Origin: Acetivibrio sp964466645
Lineage (GTDB): Bacteria; Bacillota; Clostridia; Acetivibrionales; Acetivibrionaceae
Reading direction: 5' to 3'
NCBI GenBank assembly: GCA_964466645.1
Contig: CAYXPB010000263.1
Location: 1-7,304 of the forward strand
Length of the DNA: 7,304 bases
The notes beneath the pieces are model-generated. The model ran no database searches, had not been told where the DNA came from, and was given only the letters and a program-made list of their open reading frames with translations. The stretch's first letter is position 1. Every line of letters begins with the position of its first letter. This document shows, piece after piece, positions 1 through 5,209 of the stretch. The translations under genes were made by a program, and so were the position numbers.

Positions 1-54
1 CAACACCAACTGCAACACCAACTGCAACACCAACTGCAACACCAACTGCAACAC
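1..54 (+). repeat. 12-bp tandem repeat (minisatellite) encoding the TPTA linker
   Basis: The unit CAACACCAACTG is repeated exactly about 4.5 times (1-12, 13-24, 25-36, 37-48, 49-54) and probably continues to the left of the window. Its length is a multiple of three, so unit gain or loss keeps the frame and only changes the length of the Thr-Pro-Thr-Ala linker before the dockerin. Perfect identity between units suggests recent expansion or homogenisation by slippage. Confidence 0.95.
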
Positions 55-302
55 CTGAATTAACAAGTATGCCCACACCTACATTACATAAGGTAATGAT
101 AGGGGATGTAAATGGTGATAATCAAATAAATTCTTTAGATTTAGCCTATTTGAGACTATACTTGCTTGGAATAAAAAAGGATATGGAAAGTGCAATGGAG
201 GGAGCAGATATGAATGGCGATAATTTAGTGAATTCTATAGATTTTGCTTATTTAAGAAAGTACCTTCTAGGACAAATAGATAAATTTCCAGCTCAGACTT
301 AA
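1..302 (+). CDS. C-terminal part of a secreted cellulosomal protein: TPTA linker plus type I-like dockerin (5' partial)
   Basis: The reading frame is open from base 3 and ends at TAA 300-302, so 99 residues are visible and the gene starts outside the window. The first ~22 residues are a Pro/Thr linker of repeated TPTA units. A dockerin of two calcium-binding repeats follows: DVNGDNQINSLD at visible residues 35-46 and DMNGDNLVNSID at 69-80, each followed by an F/L-AYLR-x-YLLG helix. The EF-hand-like ligands D1, N3, D5, N9 and D12 are present in both loops. Position 6, usually Gly, is Asn in both. Dockerins bind cohesins on scaffoldins and so place an enzyme in the extracellular cellulosome. 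The catalytic module lies upstream, so the enzyme class cannot be named. The pair at loop positions 10-11 (Ser-Leu, Ser-Ile) differs from the Ser-Thr usual in C. thermocellum type I dockerins. The dockerin assignment is firm; its cohesin partner is not known. Confidence 0.93.
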   Translation, partial: TPTATPTATPTATPTATPELTSMPTPTLHKVMIGDVNGDNQINSLDLAYLRLYLLGIKKDMESAMEGADMNGDNLVNSIDFAYLRKYLLGQIDKFPAQT

Positions 303-327
303 TTAATTAACAGTAAAGTAAAAATTG

Positions 328-370
328 AAAAAACACTTCGGATTAATATTTATTTAAGTTTTTTTTTTTT
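328..370. terminator. Probable bidirectional intrinsic terminator between convergent genes
   Basis: The arms AAAAAACACTT (328-338) and AAGTTTTTT (356-364/365) pair with a single bulged C at 334. A run of 12 T follows on the + strand (359-370). Read on the minus strand, the same stem ends in a six-T run, so it can serve both the dockerin gene ending at 302 and the radical SAM operon ending at 377. The stem is AT-rich and weak, and the loop of about 17 bases is long. The call therefore rests mostly on the T-tracts and the convergent position. Confidence 0.45.
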
Positions 371-376
371 ATATTC

Positions 377-1117
377 CTAAAGCTGCTTTTCAGTTAGAAA
401 TTTCCAATACCTTGCGGGCATATTATGTTTTTGTAGTTTGGGATTTACTCTTTCTTTTATACAAATATTTGTGAAGTAGTTTTTCCATAGTTTTTCATAA
501 TTATCGCTGATATTTAAAGAGGATAGCTCAATCTCCTCAGAAATATCAGTGAAAATACAGATGTTTTTATCATATACTGCAGCATAGTGCCTTTTTATAT
601 CGTGGATTACCCAGCATTGGTCTGAAAATCTATTGACAAAATGGCTGGATATTAAGGTTGTAATATTATGGTCAGGTTTGTATGGAGCGTAATATACATT
701 GTTTTCAAGCTGTTTAAATCGCAAAAGTCCAATCATTAAATGGCTTTCCCGGGTAACTTTTTTTGCTGCAGTGTGAATTGCCAAAACTGTATCATCTGAT
801 AGGTGCAGGTCGATTTCTTTTCCTTTTTTAAATCCCAACCTTATATAATTAAGAACATTGACCTCTATATCATCAAGTTCGGATAAATAAGCATGATATA
901 AGTTTTTTAAAGACTGATAAGATATTTTTTTATATATACTTTCGTATACCTTAGAAGCTTTTTCTGGATCGGTCGTTATATGTATATTAGAATCTATAAG
1001 GCTTTGTTGTATATAACCGTATGAATAAATGTGATTGGGCGTTTCGTGCCTGTAATAAGCTTCATATACAGAAGTTAGAAGACCTTCAAAGGAGCCGTCA
1101 TATAAATAATTACACAC
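377..1117 (-). CDS. DUF4130 / TIGR03915-type putative DNA metabolism protein, partner of the radical SAM protein
   Basis: 246 aa, GTG start at 1117-1115, stop TAG at 379-377. The start overlaps the TAG stop of the upstream radical SAM gene by one base, and an AGGTGA Shine-Dalgarno (1129-1124) lies 6 bases away, so translation is probably coupled. The N-terminus (YLYDGSFEGLLTSVYEAYYR, residues 4-23), the central RESHLMIGLLRF (123-134) and the C-terminal RVNPKLQKHNMPARYWKFL (223-241) fit the family known as 'probable DNA metabolism protein' (TIGR03915). That family contains the DUF4130 domain, which also occurs fused to UdgX-like uracil-DNA glycosylases. The length is usual for the stand-alone form. 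No signal peptide or membrane segment is seen, so it should be cytoplasmic. No biochemical activity is established for the domain as far as I know. A role in DNA repair is inferred from the obligate-looking pairing with an HhH radical SAM protein and the LexA-type promoter. Family assignment is from remembered motifs, not a profile search. Confidence 0.88.
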   Translation of the reverse strand: MCNYLYDGSFEGLLTSVYEAYYRHETPNHIYSYGYIQQSLIDSNIHITTDPEKASKVYESIYKKISYQSLKNLYHAYLSELDDIEVNVLNYIRLGFKKGKEIDLHLSDDTVLAIHTAAKKVTRESHLMIGLLRFKQLENNVYYAPYKPDHNITTLISSHFVNRFSDQCWVIHDIKRHYAAVYDKNICIFTDISEEIELSSLNISDNYEKLWKNYFTNICIKERVNPKLQKHNMPARYWKFLTEKQL

Positions 1118-2418
1118 TATATTTCACCTACCAAACTCATCAATTTATCCTCTAGGCTAGGTAGTTCAACCATGTTAGAGAACATGGACATTTGTTCCCA
1201 ATTATCATGGGATCTATGGCTTTTGTCTGTAAGAGCCTCGCGTATTTGCATTTCATTTAAGCCTATAGAACTAAAGTACTTACCTTTACAAGTTATAAAG
1301 AATCTTGCCCTTTTTAACACTATACCCAGCTTTTTCAAATCATCAAAATCTAGTTGTTTGACTTTCCTTGCAGTGATAATTTTGTGTGCAGAACGTACAC
1401 CTACACCAGGGATTCTAAGAAGCATTTCATAGTCTGATTTGTTTATGTCCACAGGGAACATGCTTATATTTCTTAAAGCCCAACTGCATTTTGGATCAAA
1501 ATGAGTATCAAAATCCGGATGCTTTTCATCGAGCAGTTCACTGCTGTTAAAGCCATAAAATCTTAAGAGCCAGTCTGCTTGATACAGACGATGCTCTCTC
1601 AAAAGAGGCGGTCTGCTTATGGCAGGAAGATTAGGATTATTTGAAACGGGAACATATGCGGAATAGTATACTCTTTTAAGGCCGTAACCTTTATAGAGAC
1701 CCTCGGACAGACGCAGGATTTTGAGATCATGATCAGGGGTGGCACCTACAATTAATTGTGTACTTTGCCCGGCAGGTACAAAGCGTGAAGAAGACTTGAA
1801 GAATCTCCTGTTATCTTTTGTTTCAACTATTTTTGAATTAACAAAGCCCATAGGTTTTAGTATGTTTTCACGGGTTTTTTGAGGTGCTAAAAGCTGCAAT
1901 CCTTTGCTTGAAGGTAATTCAATGTTTAGACTCATACGGTCTACAAGTTTGCCCGAAGATTCAATTAGGCTGAGGTCTGCTCCTGGAATTGCCTTGAGGT
2001 GGATATAGCCGTTAAAATTATACTCTTCACGAAGTATTCGTACTGATTCATACAGCTGTTCCATTGTGTAATTTGGATCTTTTATTATGGACGAGCTTAA
2101 AAACAGCCCTTCAATATAGTTTCGTCTATAAAAATTTATAGTTAAACCAGCTACCTCATTTGGAGTAAAAGTGGCTCTAGGAACATCGTTAGATAGTCTG
2201 TTAACACAGTATGCACAGTCATATATACAATAGTTGGTAAGCAGGATTTTTAGGAGAGATATACATCTTCCGTCATCTGCCCAGCTGTGACAAATACCAC
2301 ATGCGGAACTGTTGCCTAATCCGCCCTTGGTGTTTTTTCTATTGCTGCCGCTTGAAGAACATGAAACATCATATTTTGCAGCTGCCGAGAGTATTTCAAG
2401 CTTTTTTTGCAGCTCCAT
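1117..2418 (-). CDS. Putative DNA modification/repair radical SAM protein with helix-hairpin-helix (TIGR03916 type)
   Basis: 433 aa, ATG at 2418-2416 with a near-perfect SD AGGAGGTG (2431-2424) 5 bases upstream; stop TAG 1119-1117. The radical SAM 4Fe-4S motif is CIYDCAYC (C64, C68, C71) in the family-typical CX3CX2C spacing, so S-adenosylmethionine cleavage to a 5'-deoxyadenosyl radical is expected. Four further cysteines precede it (C20, C40, C43, C52), in the stretches YDVSC, GICHSW and DDGRC. The barrel follows to about residue 260. A C-terminal helix-hairpin-helix, LLRIPGVGVRSAHKIITARK (333-352), suggests DNA binding without sequence specificity. Family members are found beside, or linked to, uracil-DNA-glycosylase-like/DUF4130 proteins, as here. 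The substrate is unknown. The protein is full length and cytoplasmic. It is first in a two-gene operon whose promoter carries a LexA box. It is not a biotin synthase or spore photoproduct lyase: the N-terminal cysteine region and the HhH set it apart. Confidence 0.92.
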   Translation of the reverse strand: MELQKKLEILSAAAKYDVSCSSSGSNRKNTKGGLGNSSACGICHSWADDGRCISLLKILLTNYCIYDCAYCVNRLSNDVPRATFTPNEVAGLTINFYRRNYIEGLFLSSSIIKDPNYTMEQLYESVRILREEYNFNGYIHLKAIPGADLSLIESSGKLVDRMSLNIELPSSKGLQLLAPQKTRENILKPMGFVNSKIVETKDNRRFFKSSSRFVPAGQSTQLIVGATPDHDLKILRLSEGLYKGYGLKRVYYSAYVPVSNNPNLPAISRPPLLREHRLYQADWLLRFYGFNSSELLDEKHPDFDTHFDPKCSWALRNISMFPVDINKSDYEMLLRIPGVGVRSAHKIITARKVKQLDFDDLKKLGIVLKRARFFITCKGKYFSSIGLNEMQIREALTDKSHRSHDNWEQMSMFSNMVELPSLEDKLMSLVGEI

Positions 2419-2487
2419 TCTTGCACCTCCTGTAAATTTCTTTTTTTCAATATTTACTAATTCTTTTTGGAATTTTCCTATGAGAGA

Positions 2488-2516
2488 ATTTTAACATAAA
2501 TAAAGGCAAAAATCAA
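2488..2516 (-). promoter_or_regulatory. Sigma-A-type promoter of the radical SAM operon
   Basis: On the minus strand, -35 TTGATT (2516-2511) and -10 TAAAAT (2493-2488, 5 of 6 consensus) are separated by exactly 17 bases. A TG one base upstream gives an extended -10, TGTTAAAAT. Transcription would start near 2480, leaving a leader of about 60 bases before the SD at 2431-2424. The -35 is overlapped by the LexA-like box at 2514-2527. Confidence 0.75.
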
Positions 2517-2527
2517 ACATATGTTCG
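2514..2527 (-). promoter_or_regulatory. LexA (SOS) box over the -35 of the radical SAM operon
   Basis: The minus strand reads CGAACATATGTTTG. It matches the Gram-positive LexA/DinR palindrome CGAAC-N4-GTTCG at 9 of 10 defined positions; only the penultimate base departs (T for C). The centre CATATG is perfectly symmetric. The last three bases (TTG) are also the first three of the -35 hexamer, the classical position for LexA repression. Predicted effect: the operon is silent until DNA damage triggers RecA-stimulated LexA self-cleavage. This is read from sequence; LexA binding itself is inferred. Confidence 0.8.
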
Positions 2528-2602
2528 TTAAAAAGATAAGAAATATTTTTTGTAAAATCAAGCTGTTAAGTTTTGTGTACATATATTCGATATTATAATT
2601 AA

Positions 2603-2776
2603 GGTGATTTCAAAGTTTAGGTGATTCCAAAAAAATAGCTGGTCAATGGGTGTTTCAAAAAAGTTGATTTTAATGGGTTGGAACTATATATATTGACTAA
2701 TGAATTTTTTTGAAACACCTTATTCAAAAAATAAGGTAATTCCAAAAAATAACTAGTTAATCGTCATTTCAAAAAA
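2603..2776. repeat. Cluster of six GGTGATTYCAAAAAA-like motifs, direct and inverted
   Basis: Copies on the + strand: 2603-2614 (GGTGATTTCAAA), 2620-2635 (GGTGATTCCAAAAAAA), 2649-2662 (GGTGTTTCAAAAAA), 2735-2749 (GGTAATTCCAAAAAA) and 2762-2776 (CGTCATTTCAAAAAA). One copy on the minus strand is 2719-2705. The larger segments 2620-2670 and 2735-2784 align over their whole length with 40 of 51 columns identical (10 mismatches, one gap). 2649-2662 and 2706-2719 form a perfect 14-bp inverted repeat bounding a 71-base element, and CCTTATT/AATAAGG (2718-2724/2730-2736) forms a second hairpin next to it. No transposase remnant or clear target duplication is visible. Decayed ends of a small non-autonomous element or a regulator-binding array are both possible. 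Confidence 0.6.
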
Positions 2777-2820
2777 TCTGATTTGCATTTTTGGCATCGC
2801 AAAATAGTGTTCCTATGTTG

Positions 2821-2838
2821 TGAAGCTTAAAAGCTTCA
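2821..2838. repeat. 18-base dyad, possible operator of the GGDEF-EAL gene
   Basis: TGAAGCTT-AA-AAGCTTCA is an 8-bp inverted repeat around a 2-base centre, about 90 bases before the GGDEF-EAL start. It has no following T-tract and too tight a loop for a good terminator, so a dimeric-regulator site is the more likely reading if it has a function. Confidence 0.35.
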
Positions 2839-2925
2839 ATAATGGGCTTTGTTACTTAAAAATTGTATAGGTTATTTTTTGCAACTGTTCAATTGCTAAT
2901 TCAAAATAAATTTGGAGGCATTGAT

Positions 2926-4749
2926 ATGCTTTTAATGATAGAAAGAAATGTTTCTATACCAATTCTTGTTATATTCATAGTTCTTATAATTACAATTTTT
3001 CTGATTGTATTACTGATACATATCAAGAATTTAAAGCGCAAGGTTTCCAAAGCATATGGAGAACTAAAGAAACGTCACAAGTGGCTGGAAGTTACAATAT
3101 TAAGCATAGGAGAAGCTATAATTGCAACTGATGAAAAGGGGATTGTTACTTTTTCTAATTATGAGGCACAAAAACTGTTTTCCTTATCCGAAGAACAGTT
3201 TATGAATAAGAACTTCGACGACATATTGTACTCACTAAGAGATCAAGATGGTAAAAGCTGTAATGTTTCTTTAGATATGGTTTTGAATAAGGGAAGTAAG
3301 TTGGAATTTGAAAGTGTTTCTATTATAGTATCGAAAGATGGTAAGGAGTACTTTATTTCGGGGAGTATTACACCTATATGGAATGAAGTTGATGAAATAG
3401 TAGGTACTGTAAGTGCTATAAAAGACATTACTGAGCTAAAGAGAAATGAAAAGAAAATATACAATATGGAGTATTTTGATAGCATTACGGGATTGCCAAA
3501 TAAAATGTTGTTTTTAGACAGATTGAATGTTGGTTTGGCCAATGCAAGAAGAAGTTGCACAAAACTTGCTGTTATAGTTCTTGATCTTGACAACTTTAAA
3601 ACAATCAATGATACATTAAGTCATGCTTTTGGTGATAGGATTTTAATGCAAATTGCAGAAAAAATAAAGGGACTTTTAAGAGAAGCAGACACGGTTGCTA
3701 GGTTTGGGGGAGATGAATTTATTATTTTGCAGCCAGGATTGAAGGATATAACAGATATTACAAGAGTTGCTGATCGTATTATTGAAAGTTTCAGAAGTCC
3801 TTGGATTCTAGAAGGAAGGGAATACTATATTACTGCGAGTATGGGAATAGCAATTTATCCAAATGACGGTCTGGACGAAAGTACTTTAGTGAAAAACGCT
3901 GATATTGCCATGTATAGGGCGAAAGATAAAGGAAAAAACAATTATGAAATGTTTATGGAATCAATGAATAGGAAGATTATTGATAAGCTCAATTTAGAAA
4001 ATGCTTTAAGACATGCGATTGAAAAAGAGGATTTTGTACTTTATTATCAACCTCAGATTGATATTGTTACCGGAGAAATCATTAGTGTTGAGGCCTTGAT
4101 AAGATGGAATCGTGAAGGTGTTGGACTTGTTCAACCACTGGAATTTATTCCGGTAGCTGAAGAGTCAAGTTTAATTATCCCTCTAGGTGAATGGGTTCTT
4201 AAAACTGCATGCAAGCAGAATGTTAAATGGATAAGTTCGGGTTTTAAGCCGCTATTGATGGCTGTAAACCTATCTGCGAAGCAATTTCAGCAACGTGATC
4301 TTGTTGAGATGATTGATAGGATTTTACATGAGACAGGGATGGAACCTACTCTCCTTGAACTTGAAATTACAGAAAGCACAGCAATGCAAGATATTGATTT
4401 TACAATTGAAGTACTAAAAAGGTTAAGGGAAAAAGGGATAAGAATTTCTTTGGATGATTTCGGAACGGGTTACTCTTCTTTGAATTATCTAAAAATATTA
4501 CCTTTAGATACCTTGAAGATTGATAAAAGTTTTATTCATGATATAGCATTGAATCCTAATGAAGAAGCAATTGCAAAATCAGTAATCGGTATTGCACACA
4601 AAATGAACCTTATGGTAGTAGCTGAGGGAGTGGAGACAAATGATCAATTGGAATTTTTGAAGGTTCATATGTGTGATAAGGTTCAGGGCTATCTATTAAG
4701 CAAACCTTTACCGTCCGATCAAATTGTAGAAATATTGAAAAAAGATTAA
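2926..4749 (+). CDS. Membrane-anchored PAS-GGDEF-EAL cyclic-di-GMP signalling protein
   Basis: 607 aa from ATG 2926, chosen because GGAGG (2914-2918) lies 7 bases upstream; the frame can be extended to a TTG at 2863, but that has no ribosome-binding site. One N-terminal membrane helix (about residues 9-34) is followed by a charged KNLKRK stretch, a PAS domain (about 50-170), a GGDEF domain (about 180-345) and an EAL domain (about 350-607). The cyclase site is intact (GGDEF 261-265; LDLDNFKTIND 219-229), as is the inhibitory I-site, R252-E-A-D255, five residues before GGDEF. The phosphodiesterase residues also look intact: YYQPQ, E389 of EALIRW, N448, E480, D510-D511 (DDFGTGYSS), K531, E567 (AEGVET) and Q587. 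It can therefore plausibly both make c-di-GMP from GTP and hydrolyse it to pGpG, with the PAS sensor setting the balance. The signal is unknown. It is monocistronic, ending at a strong terminator. Confidence 0.95.
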   Translation: MLLMIERNVSIPILVIFIVLIITIFLIVLLIHIKNLKRKVSKAYGELKKRHKWLEVTILSIGEAIIATDEKGIVTFSNYEAQKLFSLSEEQFMNKNFDDILYSLRDQDGKSCNVSLDMVLNKGSKLEFESVSIIVSKDGKEYFISGSITPIWNEVDEIVGTVSAIKDITELKRNEKKIYNMEYFDSITGLPNKMLFLDRLNVGLANARRSCTKLAVIVLDLDNFKTINDTLSHAFGDRILMQIAEKIKGLLREADTVARFGGDEFIILQPGLKDITDITRVADRIIESFRSPWILEGREYYITASMGIAIYPNDGLDESTLVKNADIAMYRAKDKGKNNYEMFMESMNRKIIDKLNLENALRHAIEKEDFVLYYQPQIDIVTGEIISVEALIRWNREGVGLVQPLEFIPVAEESSLIIPLGEWVLKTACKQNVKWISSGFKPLLMAVNLSAKQFQQRDLVEMIDRILHETGMEPTLLELEITESTAMQDIDFTIEVLKRLREKGIRISLDDFGTGYSSLNYLKILPLDTLKIDKSFIHDIALNPNEEAIAKSVIGIAHKMNLMVVAEGVETNDQLEFLKVHMCDKVQGYLLSKPLPSDQIVEILKKD

Positions 4750-4761
4750 TATAGTATTATG

Positions 4762-4800
4762 AATTTCGTGGTTAGGACCAAAAGCCACGAAATTTTTATT
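4762..4800 (+). terminator. Intrinsic terminator of the GGDEF-EAL gene
   Basis: A perfect 10-bp stem AATTTCGTGG (4762-4771) / CCACGAAATT (4785-4794) closes a 13-base loop and runs into TTTTTATT (4793-4800). It begins 13 bases after the TAA stop and precedes the promoter of the next operon, so it separates the two transcription units. Confidence 0.9.
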
Positions 4801-4858
4801 AGGCTTTCTTCTAAAGTGACTTTGTAATTATAGTTAAAACAGGTGGAGAAAAATAATA

Positions 4859-4887
4859 TTGCTAATATTATATAGGACGAGTATAAT
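4859..4887 (+). promoter_or_regulatory. Sigma-A promoter of the ACT / UPF0210 operon
   Basis: -35 TTGCTA (4859-4864) and a perfect -10 TATAAT (4882-4887) with 17-base spacing. Transcription would start near 4894, giving a leader of about 34 bases before ATG 4928. The position also rules out the longer in-frame extension of the ACT gene to the TTG at 4859, which is part of this -35. Confidence 0.8.
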
Positions 4888-4927
4888 TACAACTGTGATA
4901 AATTTTTGTCAAAGGGGGGAGTCGTTC

Positions 4928-5197
4928 ATGAGAGCGATCGTTACTGTTATTGGGAAAGATAAAGTTGGAATTATTGCTTCCTTAAGTAACATACTTGCTA
5001 ACTGCAATGTAAATATATTGGATATATCTCAAACTACTATGCAAGATGTGTTTACAATGATCATGTTGGTTGAAATATCAAGTCTTAATATTCCGTTTTC
5101 GGAATTATCCGAGCAATTGGAGAAAAAAGGTGTTGAAATAGGTTTATCTGTTAAAATTCAACACGAAGATATTTTTAACTCCATGCACCAGATATAA
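4928..5197 (+). CDS. Small ACT-domain protein, UPF0237 family
   Basis: 89 aa, ATG 4928 preceded by GGGGGGA about 8 bases upstream; stop TAA 5195-5197. The whole protein is one ACT domain. The first strand, MRAIVTVIGKDKVGIIASLS (1-20), has the characteristic ligand-loop pattern GxDxxGI as GKDKVGI. NVNILDISQTTMQDVFTMIM follows (about 30-49), and a second beta-alpha unit ends the protein. The 89-residue length matches the UPF0237 family. ACT domains usually bind amino acids or other small effectors at dimer interfaces; the ligand here is unknown. It is followed after 12 bases by the UPF0210 gene, a pairing conserved in many Firmicutes, so it likely acts as the regulatory or sensing partner of that protein. 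An upstream in-frame extension exists but overlaps the promoter. It is soluble, with no signal peptide. Confidence 0.92.
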   Translation: MRAIVTVIGKDKVGIIASLSNILANCNVNILDISQTTMQDVFTMIMLVEISSLNIPFSELSEQLEKKGVEIGLSVKIQHEDIFNSMHQI

Positions 5198-5209
5198 GGA
5201 GGTGATTTT

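Larger units (their letters stand above)
2419..2925. other. Divergent intergenic region (507 bases) with repeat cluster
   Basis: It separates the leftward radical SAM operon from the rightward GGDEF-EAL gene and holds no credible ORF. The left part (to about 2530) is the SOS promoter and leader of the radical SAM operon. The middle (2603-2776) is a cluster of related GGTGATTYCAAAAAA motifs with inverted repeats. An 18-base dyad lies at 2821-2838. I could not identify a convincing promoter for the GGDEF-EAL gene. TTGCAA (2879-2884) / CAAAAT (2902-2907), spacer 17, exists but would start transcription inside the ribosome-binding site, so it is probably not used. No known riboswitch, including the c-di-GMP types, was recognised. 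Confidence 0.7.

Noticed and set aside
1172..1432. Plus-strand ORF of 86 codons inside the radical SAM gene
   Set aside because: It is antisense to a clearly conserved protein, with no ribosome-binding site and no recognisable features. The same applies to the plus-strand ORF at 2312-2494 and to the minus-strand ORFs at 3243-3608, 5251-5451, 5485-5718 and 6070-6432.
2603..2784. CRISPR array
   Set aside because: The repeats are too diverged, unevenly spaced (roughly 15-85 bases) and in both orientations; no cas gene is in the window.
2863..2925. N-terminal extension of the GGDEF-EAL protein from a TTG at 2863
   Set aside because: No ribosome-binding site precedes it, whereas ATG 2926 has GGAGG at 7 bases and directly precedes the membrane helix.
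2528..2925. c-di-GMP riboswitch before the GGDEF-EAL gene
   Set aside because: None of the conserved core elements of class I or II were found; the region is simple AT-rich repeat sequence.
4859..4927. N-terminal extension of the ACT protein from a TTG at 4859
   Set aside because: The segment contains the -35 and -10 of the operon promoter, and the 89-aa form from 4928 matches family length.
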